Origin: Saccharothrix violaceirubra | Lineage (GTDB): Bacteria > Actinomycetota > Actinomycetes > Mycobacteriales > Pseudonocardiaceae | DNA length: 64,000 bases | Direction of reading: 5' to 3' | Assembly (NCBI RefSeq): GCF_014203755.1 | Contig: NZ_JACHJS010000001.1 | Location: 1,240,001-1,304,000 of the forward strand | Shown here: positions 37,297 through 46,340 of the stretch, piece by piece | Layout of the letters: each line of letters begins with the position of its first letter | Position numbering within the stretch: the first letter of the stretch is position 1 | Program-made: the position numbers and the translations under genes | The notes under the pieces: generated by a model | What the model was told of the DNA's origin: nothing | Databases searched by the model: none | The model's input: the letters and a program-made list of their open reading frames with translations, nothing else

Positions 37297-37785
37297 TCAG
37301 ACGACCTCGTTGAGCTTTCCGGTCGCGACGTCGAACACGAAGCCGCGCACGGAGTCCTTCACCGGCACGAACGGGTTGTCGCGGATGCGCTTGATCGACT
37401 GGCGCACGTCCTCGTCCAGGTCGGGGAACGCCTCGGCGGCCCACGAGGGCTTGATGCCGAGTTCGTCCTGGATCGACCGCTTGAACTGGTCGTCGGTGAA
37501 CGTCAGCATGCCGCAGTCGGTGTGGTGGATCAGGATGATCTCGCGGGTGCCGAGCAGGCGCTGGCTGATGGCCAGCGACCGGATCTCGTCCTCGGTCACC
37601 ACGCCGCCCGCGTTGCGGATGACGTGCGCCTCGCCCTCGTTCAACCCGAGGATGCGGTACACGTCGAGGCGCGCGTCCATGCACGCGACGACCGCGACGT
37701 GCTTGGCCGGCGGCAGCGGGAGCGGCCCGCTGAACTGCTCGGCGTAGGCGGCGTTGTTCGCCAGAAGCTCGTCCGTGACGGACAT
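37297..37785 (-). CDS. Beta-carbonic anhydrase
   Basis: 162 residues, the size of the short mycobacterial beta-carbonic anhydrase (Rv1284 type). Zinc ligands visible: Cys and the Asp-Arg dyad in VVACMDARLDV (about residue 35), His and Cys in IHHTDCGMLTF (about 88-91). GLNEGEAHVIRNAGG is the family signature around the active site. Interconverts CO2 and bicarbonate in the cytoplasm. ATG 37785 is preferred over an upstream start at 37833 because it gives the typical MSVTDELLANNAAYA opening and has AGGAC upstream. Confidence 0.93.
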   Translation of the reverse strand: MSVTDELLANNAAYAEQFSGPLPLPPAKHVAVVACMDARLDVYRILGLNEGEAHVIRNAGGVVTEDEIRSLAISQRLLGTREIILIHHTDCGMLTFTDDQFKRSIQDELGIKPSWAAEAFPDLDEDVRQSIKRIRDNPFVPVKDSVRGFVFDVATGKLNEVV

Positions 37786-37898
37786 GGCGTTGGTCCTGTT
37801 CTGAAGTGACGACGGGAGGTGCGCGCGCGGCACTGAGCCAATCGACCCATGCGCATGCGCGCAACCGACGTCCGACAGTTGGGACCGGGCTGACCCGA

Positions 37899-37924
37899 AC
37901 GGGCGAATGTGGACATCCGCCCGT
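37899..37924 (-). terminator. Terminator of the DUF2631 gene
   Basis: ACGGGCG and CGCCCGT pair, extended by ATGT/ACAT after a single mismatch, 16 nt past the stop of the minus-strand DUF2631 gene. Confidence 0.6.
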
Positions 37925-37939
37925 ATCTCCGGGACAGAA

Positions 37940-38194
37940 CTACTTGCGGCGCCACGACGTGCGGCTGCGCACCTGCTCCCAGATGAGCAGGATCGCCATG
38001 CCGCCGCCGAACGCGACGATGTACAGGTCTTCGGTCCGCCCGTGGTGGTTGCCGATCAGCAGGCTGAACGTGGCCAGCACCGACAGCCAGCCCGCGATCC
38101 GGATGCCCTTGGGGAACGTGCCGTGCCAGCCCCACGCGGCGGACGGCTCGTCGTGGGTGTCGACCGCCGGACGCGGCTCAGAGGACGAGGACAC
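37940..38194 (-). CDS. DUF2631 family membrane protein
   Basis: 84 residues. A hydrophilic N-terminus (EPRPAVDTHDEPSAAWGWHG) is followed by two helices, IAGWLSVLATFSLLIGN and LYIVAFGGGMAILLIWEQV, joined by HHGRTEDL, and a basic tail RSRTSWRRK. This matches DUF2631, a small actinobacterial family of unknown function, position-conserved near rlmN in mycobacteria (Rv2876). GTG 38194 is preceded by AGGAAGG. Divergent from the potA gene. Confidence 0.85.
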   Translation of the reverse strand: MSSSSEPRPAVDTHDEPSAAWGWHGTFPKGIRIAGWLSVLATFSLLIGNHHGRTEDLYIVAFGGGMAILLIWEQVRSRTSWRRK

Positions 38195-38373
38195 AGCGCA
38201 CGACCTTCCTGCTCCCGATCACTTTCGAAGACGCGGCAATCGTCGCACACGGCGCGACCACGCGAGACGTGAGGTGCGCGGCACCGTGATCGCGTCTACC
38301 CTCGGCCCTCGCGCGCGTCGGCGTCGCGCCCCGCCACCGCCGGCGGGTCACGTCCTGCCTGGAAGGCGACGAG

Positions 38374-39522
38374 GTGACCGAACCGGGCTTCCGTCCGGCA
38401 CAGGGACGAACCCCCGACACGTACGCGCCGGTGGAGGCGGGTCTGTCCGGGGTGACCAAGCGCTTCGCCGACCAGACCGTCGTGGACGACCTCACGCTGC
38501 GGGTCCACGAAGGCGAGTTCTTCTCCGTCCTCGGCCCGTCCGGCTGCGGCAAGACGACGCTGTTGCGGATGATCGCCGGGTTCGAGCACCCGGACGCGGG
38601 GCGGATCGAACTCGACGGCGTCGACATGGTGGGCGTGCCGCCCTATAGGCGCGACGTGAACACCGTGTTCCAGTCCTACGCCCTGTTCCCGCACATGACC
38701 GTGTGGGACAACGTCGCGTACGGCCTCAAGCGCAAGGGCGTGCGTGGTGCGGACCTGCGCAAAACCGTCGGCGAGCACCTCGACCTGGTGCGTCTGGGCA
38801 CGTTCGCGAAACGCCGCCCCGCGCAGCTCTCGGGCGGCCAACAGCAACGCGTCGCCATCGCCCGCGCACTGGCGGCCGGTCCGCGCCTGCTGCTGCTCGA
38901 CGAACCGCTGGGCGCACTCGACGCCGTGCTGCGCAAAGAACTCCAGATCGAGCTGATGCGCATCCAGCGTGAGGTCGGCACCACCTTCCTCTACGTCACG
39001 CACGACCAGGAGGAAGCGCTCGTCCTCTCGCACCGGATCGCGGTCATGAACGCCGGTCGGCTGGAGCAGGTCGGGTACCCGGAGGACGTGTACGAACGCC
39101 CCGCGACCCGGTTCGTGGCCGGCTTCATCGGCACGTCCAACATCCTCGACGCGCACGTGTCCGGTGTGGACGGACGCTGGGTCGAGCTGACCGCGCCCGG
39201 CATGACCCGGCTGCGCGTGCCGCTGGGCACGCCGTTCGCGCACGGCGACCGCGTGGCCGCCACCGTGCGCCCGGAGAAGGTGCACCTGCACGGCGTCGAC
39301 GATGAGGTGCCGACCGGCTGGTGCGAGTTCACCGGCACGGTCCGCGACGTCGTCTACACCGGGTCGTCGACGCAGTACGTGGTCGACGTGCCCGGCGGCG
39401 ACGCGCTGGTCGCGTTCGTGCAGAACACCCGGCGCGTCGACGACGCCGGTTCGCCCGGACAGCCCGTCCGGGTCGCGTGGGACCCCGAGTTCACCGTGTT
39501 GTTGGGAGGGACCGATGACTGA
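38374..39522 (+). CDS. potA: Polyamine-type ABC transporter ATP-binding protein PotA
   Basis: 382 residues. Walker A GPSGCGKTTLLRM (about 54), Q-loop FQSYALFPHMTVWDN, signature LSGGQQQRVAIARAL (about 150), Walker B LLLLDEPLGALDAVLR, H-loop VTHDQEEALV, then a C-terminal TOBE domain with VRPEKVHLHG and GTVRDVVYTGSSTQYVV. Powers uptake of spermidine/putrescine or related cations. GTG 38374 follows GGAAGGCGACGAG. Overlaps potD by 8 nt; first gene of potADBC. Confidence 0.93.
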   Translation: MTEPGFRPAQGRTPDTYAPVEAGLSGVTKRFADQTVVDDLTLRVHEGEFFSVLGPSGCGKTTLLRMIAGFEHPDAGRIELDGVDMVGVPPYRRDVNTVFQSYALFPHMTVWDNVAYGLKRKGVRGADLRKTVGEHLDLVRLGTFAKRRPAQLSGGQQQRVAIARALAAGPRLLLLDEPLGALDAVLRKELQIELMRIQREVGTTFLYVTHDQEEALVLSHRIAVMNAGRLEQVGYPEDVYERPATRFVAGFIGTSNILDAHVSGVDGRWVELTAPGMTRLRVPLGTPFAHGDRVAATVRPEKVHLHGVDDEVPTGWCEFTGTVRDVVYTGSSTQYVVDVPGGDALVAFVQNTRRVDDAGSPGQPVRVAWDPEFTVLLGGTDD

Positions 39523-40651
39523 GCCCGTGCGGATCGCCCGGCTGTGGGACGGCGGCGTGACGCGCCGGAACCTGTTCCGGTCCACCGCGTTCTTCGCGTT
39601 GGCCGCTGCCGGCGCGTGCGGCGTCGGCCAGGCGCCGAGCGCGACGACCACCGCGGATGCCCCGGCCAAGGCGACCAACGCCCGGGACGAGAAGAAGCTC
39701 AACTTCTACAACTGGACCGACTACATCGCGCCGGACACGCTGTCCGGGTTCACGGCCGTGACCGGCATCGAGGTCACGTACGACAACTTCAGCACCAACG
39801 ACGAGATGGAAGCCAAGATCGCGTCCGGTGCGGCGGGCTACGACCTCGTCGTGCCCAGCGACAACTTCCTGCGCCGGTTCCTGCGCGCCGGCCTGCTCCA
39901 GCCGCTCGACCACGACCTGATCCCGAACCTGAAGAACCTCGGACGCCGGTTCACCGAGGCCGACTACGACCCCGGCAACAGGTACTCGGTGCCGTGGGCC
40001 TGGGGCACGACCGGGCTCGCGTACTCGAAGGCCGCGCTCGGCACCGACGTCACGGGCTTCTCCGCCTACGACCTGGCCGCCGCCCAGGGCCGCAGCACGA
40101 TCCTCGACGAGGCCCGCGACGGGCTGGCCGTCGGCCTGCTCAAGGCCGGTCACGACCCCAACACCACGTCGGCGGCCGAGATCGACGAGGCGGTCCGGGT
40201 GCTGCTGGACCTGAAGAAGAAGCTCGGCCAGATCACCTCGGACGTGATCGAGCCGCTGACCGGCGGCCAGGTGCCGCTCGCGCAGGCGTACTCGGGTGAC
40301 GCGTTCCAGGCCCGCGCGACCAACCCCGACCTGGCCTACGTCATCCCGGCCGAGGGCGGACTGTCCTACGTGGACCTGCTGGTTGTGCCCAAGGACGCGC
40401 CGCACGCGGAGAACGCGCACCGGTTCGTCGACCACGTGCTCAAGCCCGAGGTCGGCGCGGCACTCGCCAACGCGGTCCGTTACGGCAGTCCCAACGAGGC
40501 GGCCAAGCCGTTCATCGACCGCGGACTGCTCGACGACCCGCTCGTCTACCCGCCGCCGGAGCGGCTGGCGAAGCTGCCGTTCACCAAGGACCTCGGTGTC
40601 GAGGTCGAGGCGCGGTACGCCGACGCCTGGACCAGGGTCAAGACCGGGTGA
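39515..40651 (+). CDS. potD: Polyamine-type ABC transporter substrate-binding lipoprotein PotD
   Basis: 378 residues. The N-terminus has a twin-arginine motif TRRNLFRS followed by TAFFALAAAGACGVG, where AGAC is a lipobox, so it appears to be a Tat-exported lipoprotein. The mature part begins with KKLNFYNWTDYIAPDTLSGF and contains TNDEMEAKIASG, DLVVPSDNFLRR and VPWAWGTTGLAYS, the SBP_bac_8/PotD fold. Polyamine-binding acidic residues (DY, E in the cleft) are plausible but not assigned. Order potA-potD-potB-potC, with the binding protein second, and overlaps of 8 and 4 nt indicate one operon. Confidence 0.93.
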   Translation: MTEPVRIARLWDGGVTRRNLFRSTAFFALAAAGACGVGQAPSATTTADAPAKATNARDEKKLNFYNWTDYIAPDTLSGFTAVTGIEVTYDNFSTNDEMEAKIASGAAGYDLVVPSDNFLRRFLRAGLLQPLDHDLIPNLKNLGRRFTEADYDPGNRYSVPWAWGTTGLAYSKAALGTDVTGFSAYDLAAAQGRSTILDEARDGLAVGLLKAGHDPNTTSAAEIDEAVRVLLDLKKKLGQITSDVIEPLTGGQVPLAQAYSGDAFQARATNPDLAYVIPAEGGLSYVDLLVVPKDAPHAENAHRFVDHVLKPEVGAALANAVRYGSPNEAAKPFIDRGLLDDPLVYPPPERLAKLPFTKDLGVEVEARYADAWTRVKTG

Positions 40652-41490
40652 GTCGGCCGCGGTGGCTCGTCGCGACCGGTCTGCTGACGCCGACCGGCCT
40701 GTGGCTCGGCCTGTTCCTGCTCGCGCCCCTCGGTCTCGTGGTGCAGTTCAGCTTCGCCACGCGCGACACCGGCGTGGCGCGGGTCGTGCTGCCGTGGACG
40801 GTGGACGCGTACACGACCGCGCTCGACCCCGCGTTCCTGCCGATCTTCGCTCGCACGCTCGCGTACGCGGGCACGACCACGGCGCTGTGCCTGCTGCTCG
40901 GCTTCCCCCTCGCCTGGTTCCTGGCCCGGCACGCCGGCCGGTGGCGCAACGTGCTGCTGGCCGCCGTGCTCGTGCCGTTCTGGTCGAGCTACCTGGCCCG
41001 CATCTACGCGTGGAAAGCGCTGTTGGACGACGACGGCCTGGTCGACCGGGCCCTCGGCGTGATCGGCCTCGGGCGCGACGGCGGGTTCCTGCTCACCCAC
41101 GGCGCGGTCGTGCTGGGCCTGACCTACGGGTTCCTGCCGTTCATGGTGCTGCCGCTGTACGCGGCGTGCGAGCGGTTCGACTTCCGGCAGGTCGAGGCGT
41201 CCTATGACCTCGGGCACGCGCAGGTCTCCACGTTCTTCCGGGTCGTGCTGCCGGGGGTCATGCCCGGCGTGGTCGCGGGGTCGTTGCTGGTGCTCGTGCC
41301 CGCGACGGGCGACTTCGTCACGCCACGCCTGCTGGGCGGCGTGGACCAGTCGACGTTCGGCAGCGTCATCGACGACCAGTTCCGGGGCGGCAACAACTGG
41401 CCGCTCGGCTCGGCGATGGCCGTACTCCTGCTGCTGCTCGTGGTGGTCGCGTTGGTGGTGCGCGGCCGGCGCGGCGAGGAGGTGCTGTGA
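40648..41490 (+). CDS. potB: ABC transporter permease PotB
   Basis: 280 residues, six helices. The cytoplasmic EAA loop that contacts PotA reads VEASYDLGHAQVSTFFRVVL (about 190). Opens with a helix after TGLLTPTGLWLGLFLLAPLG. GTG start overlaps the potD stop (GTGA) and the end overlaps potC the same way. Forms the transmembrane pore with PotC. Confidence 0.93.
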   Translation: MSRPRWLVATGLLTPTGLWLGLFLLAPLGLVVQFSFATRDTGVARVVLPWTVDAYTTALDPAFLPIFARTLAYAGTTTALCLLLGFPLAWFLARHAGRWRNVLLAAVLVPFWSSYLARIYAWKALLDDDGLVDRALGVIGLGRDGGFLLTHGAVVLGLTYGFLPFMVLPLYAACERFDFRQVEASYDLGHAQVSTFFRVVLPGVMPGVVAGSLLVLVPATGDFVTPRLLGGVDQSTFGSVIDDQFRGGNNWPLGSAMAVLLLLLVVVALVVRGRRGEEVL

Positions 41491-42320
41491 CCCGGCGGCC
41501 GTGGGTGCTCGGCGCCGTGACGGCGCTGGTGTTCCTGTTCCTGTACCTGCCGATCGGCTGGCTCGCGCTCGTGTCGTTCACCGAGTCGAGGTCGATCAGC
41601 CGGCTCGGCGGGTTTTCCACGCGCTGGTACGCGGAGCTGTTCGACGACGACCGCGTGCTCGACGCGTTGGCGCTCACGGTGCGGCTCGCGGCGTCGAGCG
41701 CGGTGATCGCGACGGTGGTCGGCACGCTCGCCGCGCTCGGGTTGCGTCGTGCGTTTCCCGGACGCGGTGTGTGGACGGTGCTGCTCGGGCTGCCGCTTGT
41801 GGTGCCCGAGGTCGTGCTCGGCGTCGCGATGCTGGGGTTCTGCGTGAAGCTCGTGGGCATCCCGCTCGGGTTCGGTGCGCTGCTGGCGGCGCACGTGGCG
41901 TTCTCGTTGAGCTTCGTGGTGGTCGTGGTGCGGTCCCGGCTCGCGGGCGCCGATCCCCGGTTGGAGGAGGCCGCCGCGGACCTGGGCGCGGGACCGTTCA
42001 CCGCGTTCCGCACGGTGACGTTCCCGTTCCTGGCCCCCGCGGTCGTGTCGGGTGGCGCGTTCGCGTTCCTGCTGTCGTTCGACGACGTGGTCACGTCGAG
42101 CTACCTGACCGGCGTCGGGTCGACGACGCTGCCGGTGCACGTGTACGCGCAGGCGAGCAAGCGCGGCGTGTCGCCGGAGGTCGTGGCGTTGTCCACGCTC
42201 ATGGTCGGGGTGAGTGCCGCGTTGCTGGTCGCGGGCGTGGCGGTGGCCGCATGGCGGGCCCGTCAACTTTCGTCGGCGTCGGTGGCGACCAACGACCGCC
42301 GCGTGACCTCGGCGTCTTGA
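41487..42320 (+). CDS. potC: ABC transporter permease PotC
   Basis: 277 residues, six helices. EAA loop LEEAAADLGAGPFTAFRTVT (about 155). Begins RPWVLGAVTALVFLFLYLPI and has the LPVHVYAQASKRGVSPEVVA loop near the C-terminus. Partner of PotB. Last gene of the transporter operon; the two-component pair follows after 16 nt but has its own -10-like element. Confidence 0.93.
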   Translation: MTRRPWVLGAVTALVFLFLYLPIGWLALVSFTESRSISRLGGFSTRWYAELFDDDRVLDALALTVRLAASSAVIATVVGTLAALGLRRAFPGRGVWTVLLGLPLVVPEVVLGVAMLGFCVKLVGIPLGFGALLAAHVAFSLSFVVVVVRSRLAGADPRLEEAAADLGAGPFTAFRTVTFPFLAPAVVSGGAFAFLLSFDDVVTSSYLTGVGSTTLPVHVYAQASKRGVSPEVVALSTLMVGVSAALLVAGVAVAAWRARQLSSASVATNDRRVTSAS

Positions 42321-42336
42321 CCTACCGTTGGCCGGT

Positions 42337-43980
42337 GTGACGTTCGTGCTGGAACACCTGCGCGCCGAGATGCCCGACCTTCGTGAGGCACCGGCGACGT
42401 TCGTGCGCATGCACGTCGAACGACTCCGCACGGCCACGCGGATGCGTGTGCTGCGTGAAGTGCTCGGCGTGCTGGTGATCGTCGGCCTCGACGTGTGGCC
42501 GGGGTGGATCGCCGACGACCTCGGTGCCGGCGGGTGGGCGTCGGCGGGCATCGGGGCGGCGTTCATCGCCCTGTACCTGTCGCGGCTGCTGTTCCCGGCA
42601 CTGTCTTTACTGGTCGGCACGTGGCTGGTGTTCTTCGCCGACTGCGGCGGCATCTCGTTGGTGATCATGCTCGCCTACGCGGCCGGGTACCGGATCGTCA
42701 CGTGGCAGCGCGCGTTGCAGACCGCGACGTTCGCCCTCGCGCTCTACATCCTGGTGTGGGAGTGGTCGGCGCCCGGTCTGTCCGGTCCGCTCAACTCGTG
42801 GGTCATGCTCACCGTGTACTGCATGGTGATCGTGCTGCCGTTCCTGATCGGCCGGTACGCCGCGCAACGCAACGCGCTCGTCGCCGCGCTCCAGGAACGG
42901 GAAGAGCGCGTCGACCGCGAACGGCGCATGGTCACGCGTCAGGTGCGACTTCGGGAGCGCAACCGGATCGCCCAGGACATGCACGACAGCCTCGGGCACC
43001 GGCTCAGCCTGATCTCCGTGCACGCCGGCGCGCTCACTCTCGACCCGGAGTTGAGCGAAAGGCAACGCGAAGCCGTCATGGTGTTGCGTGGTGCCGCGCT
43101 CACCGCCATGGAGGAGTTGCGCGGCGTGATCGGCGTGCTGCGCCGTGACCTGCCAGAGGACGACGAAGGCGGCCGGCGCACGGTCGACGCGATCGACGAA
43201 CTGGTCGACGGCGCCCGCCAGGCGGGCGTGCGGGTGAGCCTGGTGCGCGGCGGGTCGGCCGTGCCGCTGCCCGCGAAGGTGAGCCACGCGGCGTACCGGA
43301 TCGCGCAGGAGGGCCTGACCAACGCCAGCAAGCACGCGCCGGGCGCGGGCGTCCAGGTGACCGTGAAGTACGAGCCGGACGCGCTCGTCGTCGAGGTGCG
43401 CAACAACCCGTCCCGGTCACGACCGCCCGCGGCGAGCAGCGGGTTCGGTCTGATCGGGCTCGGCGAACGGGTCCGGCTCGCGGGCGGCATGCTGCACGTC
43501 GGCGACACCCCGGCGGGTGGGTTCCGGATCGCCGCGGTGCTGCCGTACGAGGACACCGCGGCGGCCGACGCCGACGAACCCGCCGACGAGGCGCCGCGCG
43601 GCGCGCGCAACCGGACCGACCGCGTCCGCCAGTGGGCGGGCGTCGGGTCGATCCTGTTGGCGGGCGTGGTCGTCGTCGTGGTCGTCGGCGGGTACACGTG
43701 GCTCGGTGCGCAACCGGTGAGCAAGGTCGTGAACCGGGACCTGTACGACTCGGTGACCGTCGGGCAGTCGGAGGCGGACGTCATGGGCAGGCTCCCGGGC
43801 GGTGTCGACCCGCCGCTGGGCGACCTGCGGTCGCAGGCGCCGCCGGAGCCCGAGGGGGCCAAGTGCGTGTACCGCGTAGCGGACGAGCAGACGTTCACCG
43901 CGCGCGGGGCGAAGGTCGTGCGCTTCTGCTTCGCGGACGGCAAGCTGATCGAGAAGAACACCCATCTGCAAAGGTCGTGA
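42337..43980 (+). CDS. NarL-type sensor histidine kinase with C-terminal extracytoplasmic domain
   Basis: 547 residues. Helical membrane region with four to five hydrophobic segments (about 30-185), then coiled segment and HisKA_3 dimerisation domain RERNRIAQDMHDSLGHRLSL (phospho-His about 219), and HATPase_c with N box YRIAQEGLTNASKHA and G box SSGFGLIGLGERV. After the ATPase domain an additional membrane helix (GSILLAGVVVVVVVGGYTWL, about 444-463) is followed by about 80 residues with YDSVTVGQSEADVMGRLPGG, a SmpA/BamE-like motif, and two cysteines (CVYRV, RFCFADG). GTG 42337 lies 8 nt after TACCGT, so leaderless expression is likely. Cognate regulator follows 3 nt later. Confidence 0.9.
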   Translation: MTFVLEHLRAEMPDLREAPATFVRMHVERLRTATRMRVLREVLGVLVIVGLDVWPGWIADDLGAGGWASAGIGAAFIALYLSRLLFPALSLLVGTWLVFFADCGGISLVIMLAYAAGYRIVTWQRALQTATFALALYILVWEWSAPGLSGPLNSWVMLTVYCMVIVLPFLIGRYAAQRNALVAALQEREERVDRERRMVTRQVRLRERNRIAQDMHDSLGHRLSLISVHAGALTLDPELSERQREAVMVLRGAALTAMEELRGVIGVLRRDLPEDDEGGRRTVDAIDELVDGARQAGVRVSLVRGGSAVPLPAKVSHAAYRIAQEGLTNASKHAPGAGVQVTVKYEPDALVVEVRNNPSRSRPPAASSGFGLIGLGERVRLAGGMLHVGDTPAGGFRIAAVLPYEDTAAADADEPADEAPRGARNRTDRVRQWAGVGSILLAGVVVVVVVGGYTWLGAQPVSKVVNRDLYDSVTVGQSEADVMGRLPGGVDPPLGDLRSQAPPEPEGAKCVYRVADEQTFTARGAKVVRFCFADGKLIEKNTHLQRS

Positions 43981-43983
43981 ACG

Positions 43984-44634
43984 TTGATCCGGGTCCTGAT
44001 CGCCGACGACGAGCCGTTGATGCGCGCGGGCATCAAGGCGATCCTCGGCACCGCCGACGACATCGAACTCGTCGCCGAGGCGGGCGACGGTCGCGAGGCC
44101 GTGCGGATCGCGTTGGAGCGTCGGGTGGACGTCGCGGTCCTCGACATCCGCATGCCCCGGCTCGACGGGTTGGCCGCCGCACGGGAGTTGCGGTCGGTCG
44201 CGCCCTCGGTGCGGGTGGTGGTGCTCACGACGTTCGGCGAGGACGACAACATCGTGCGCGCGCTGTCCGACGGTGCGGCGGGTTTCCTGCTCAAGGACTC
44301 CGCGCCGGAGGAGTTGCTGCGGGCGGTGCGCGCGGTGTACGGCGGCGAGGCGTACCTGTCGCCGATGGTCACCAGTCGGGTCGTCGGCATGGTCGCCCAG
44401 GTCGGGCAGCCGCGCCGGCAGGAGGCGATGCGCCAGGTCCAGGGCCTGACCGACCGTGAGGTGGAGGTGCTCTCGCTGCTGGGGCTGGGCATGTCCAACG
44501 CCGACGTCGGCCAGCGGCTGCACATGAGCGAGGCCACCGTGAAGACCTATGTCAGCCGGCTGCTCGCGAAGCTCGGGCTGACCAACCGCGTCCAGGCGGC
44601 ACTGCTGGCGCGGGACGCCGGGTTGGCAGGCTGA
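43984..44634 (+). CDS. NarL/FixJ-family response regulator
   Basis: 216 residues. Receiver domain: acidic pocket ADDEPLMRAG, phospho-acceptor Asp in VAVLDIRMPRLDG (about 54), Thr in VVLTTFGED, Lys in FLLKDSAPEELL. C-terminal LuxR helix-turn-helix: GLTDREVEVLSLLGLGMSNADVGQRL and SEATVKTYVSRLLAKLGL. Starts with TTG at 43984, 3 nt after the kinase stop; AAAGG lies upstream and there is no nearby ATG/GTG in frame. Forms a two-component system with the preceding kinase; targets unknown but potADBC or envelope genes nearby are candidates. Confidence 0.93.
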   Translation: MIRVLIADDEPLMRAGIKAILGTADDIELVAEAGDGREAVRIALERRVDVAVLDIRMPRLDGLAAARELRSVAPSVRVVVLTTFGEDDNIVRALSDGAAGFLLKDSAPEELLRAVRAVYGGEAYLSPMVTSRVVGMVAQVGQPRRQEAMRQVQGLTDREVEVLSLLGLGMSNADVGQRLHMSEATVKTYVSRLLAKLGLTNRVQAALLARDAGLAG

Positions 44635-44646
44635 TCACACGAACGC

Positions 44647-44673
44647 GCCCCGCCGACCGTGCGGTGGCGGGGC
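44647..44673. terminator. Bidirectional terminator after the two-component genes
   Basis: GCCCCGCC pairs with GGCGGGGC, and inner ACCG/CGGT adds 4 bp after a one-base bulge. Lies between the response regulator and the convergent GlsB-like gene. Confidence 0.75.
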
Positions 44674-44691
44674 ACGAAGGTGTACGCGGGG

Positions 44692-44958
44692 TTACGCGTG
44701 CGACCGGCGACCGGTCACCGCACGGTAGATGCCGAGCACGATCAACGAGCCGAGAATGGCCAGCAGCCACGTGCTCAGGTCGAAGAACGAGCCGATGTCG
44801 GAGCCGAACAGCGCCTGGCCGACGAAACCGCCGACCACCGCGCCGACGATGCCCAGCAGTATGGTGATGATGATGCCGCCGGGGTCGCGACCGGGCATGA
44901 TGGCCTTGGCGATGGCACCGGCGATCAGTCCGAGAATGATCCAGCTCAGGATCCCCAC
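44692..44958 (-). CDS. GlsB/YeaQ/YmgE family small membrane protein
   Basis: 88 residues, three hydrophobic segments. Opens GILSWIILGLIAGAIAKAIM and contains PGGIIITILLGIVGAVVGGF, the conserved core of this transglycosylase-associated stress-protein family. Function is poorly known; members are induced by general stress. GTG 44958 follows AAGGAGAGG. Convergent with the response regulator and divergent from dxr. Confidence 0.9.
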   Translation of the reverse strand: MGILSWIILGLIAGAIAKAIMPGRDPGGIIITILLGIVGAVVGGFVGQALFGSDIGSFFDLSTWLLAILGSLIVLGIYRAVTGRRSHA

Positions 44959-45048
44959 GGGCCTCTCCTTCGTGTGGGCCGCCGCGGTTCGGTCCCGCAG
45001 GGCGCTTGATCGAGGAATGCCCACGATCGAGTGATGTCACTCGTGCGT

Positions 45049-45054
45049 TATCAT
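45049..45054 (+). promoter_or_regulatory. Candidate -10 element for dxr
   Basis: TATCAT, 64 nt upstream of the dxr start in an AT-rich patch (GTTATCATTCTGTTATG). It matches the TAnnnT consensus with two extra A/T matches; no clear -35. Confidence 0.4.
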
Positions 45055-45118
45055 TCTGTTATGTGGCGGGGTACCGCGCGTGCCGGCTTTCGGACCCCTT
45101 CCGGAACAATGGGCCGCG

Positions 45119-46339
45119 ATGAGCACTCCACGCAGCGTCCTCGTCCTCGGTTCGACCGGATCGGTCGGCACGCAGGCCCTCGACGTCATCGCCGCCAACC
45201 GTGACCGCTTCACCGTCGCCGGGCTCGCGGCGGGCGGTGCCGACCCCGGCGCGCTCGCGCGGCAGGTCCTCGACTTCGCCGCGCCCGCCGTGGCGCTGGC
45301 CCGTGCGACGGCCGCCGAGGACCTCACGCTCGCCCTCTACGCCGAGGCGCAGAAGCGTGGGTACCCACGTGGTGATTTCAAGCTCCCGCGCCTCCTGATC
45401 GGGCCGTCGGCCGTGGTCGACCTCATCGACTCGACCCCCGCCGACGTCGTGCTCAACGGCATCACCGGGTCCATCGGCCTCGAACCGACGCTGCACGCCC
45501 TGTCCACCGGCGCCACGCTCGCCCTGGCCAACAAGGAATCGCTGGTCGCGGGCGGTCCGCTCGTGCTCAGGGCGGCCAAGCCCGGCCAGATCGTGTCCGT
45601 CGACTCCGAGCACTCGGCACTGCACCAGTGCCTGCGCGGCGGCCGGGCCGACGAGGTCGCACGGCTCGTGCTCACCGCGTCCGGCGGTCCGTTCCGCGGC
45701 CGGACGCGCGCCGAACTCGACGGCGTGACCGCGGCCGACGCGCTCGCCCACCCCACTTGGAACATGGGCCCGGTGATCACCGTCAACTCCGCGACGCTGA
45801 TCAACAAGGGGCTCGAGGTCATCGAGGCGCACCTGCTGTTCGGCGTGCCCTACGACCGCATCGACGTGGCCGTGCACCCCCAGTCGATCGTGCACTCCAT
45901 GGTCACGTTCACCGACGGGTCGACGCTCGCCCAGGCCAGTCCGCCGGACATGCGACTGCCCATCGCGTTGGGTCTGGCCTGGCCGGACCGCCTCCCGGCC
46001 GACACGCCCGCGTGTACCTTCGACAAGGCGACGGCGTGGACGTTCGAGCCGTTGGACGACGAGACCTTCCCCGCCGTGCGGCTGGCCCGACAGGCCGGCA
46101 CGGCGGGCGGTTGCCTCCCGGCGGTGTACAACGCGGCCAACGAGGAGGCGGTCGCGGTCTTCCTCGCCGACGGCACCGCCTTCACGACCATCGTCGACAC
46201 CGTGGACCGGGTGCTGGCCGAGGCCGACGGGTGGGCGCACGAGCCCGCCGACGTCGCCGAGGTGCTCGCGGCCGAGGAATGGGCCCGCGCGCGGGCGCGG
46301 GAACTGGTGGCCACTTCGGTGGGATCGGGAAGGAACTGA
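45119..46339 (+). CDS. dxr: 1-deoxy-D-xylulose 5-phosphate reductoisomerase
   Basis: 406 residues. Converts DXP to MEP with NADPH, the committed step of the non-mevalonate isoprenoid pathway. NADPH-binding [16 protein letters not shown] at the N-terminus, [13 protein letters not shown] (about 128), the metal-binding [13 protein letters not shown] (about 155, acidic cluster), [21 protein letters not shown] and [14 protein letters not shown] 45119 places the Rossmann motif 8 residues from the start; an upstream GTG at 45080 would add 13 residues. Followed after 1 nt by rip1 and then ispG, so isoprenoid synthesis genes are co-transcribed with an intramembrane protease. Confidence 0.97.
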   Translation: MSTPRSVLVLGSTGSVGTQALDVIAANRDRFTVAGLAAGGADPGALARQVLDFAAPAVALARATAAEDLTLALYAEAQKRGYPRGDFKLPRLLIGPSAVVDLIDSTPADVVLNGITGSIGLEPTLHALSTGATLALANKESLVAGGPLVLRAAKPGQIVSVDSEHSALHQCLRGGRADEVARLVLTASGGPFRGRTRAELDGVTAADALAHPTWNMGPVITVNSATLINKGLEVIEAHLLFGVPYDRIDVAVHPQSIVHSMVTFTDGSTLAQASPPDMRLPIALGLAWPDRLPADTPACTFDKATAWTFEPLDDETFPAVRLARQAGTAGGCLPAVYNAANEEAVAVFLADGTAFTTIVDTVDRVLAEADGWAHEPADVAEVLAAEEWARARARELVATSVGSGRN

Positions 46340-46340
46340 C

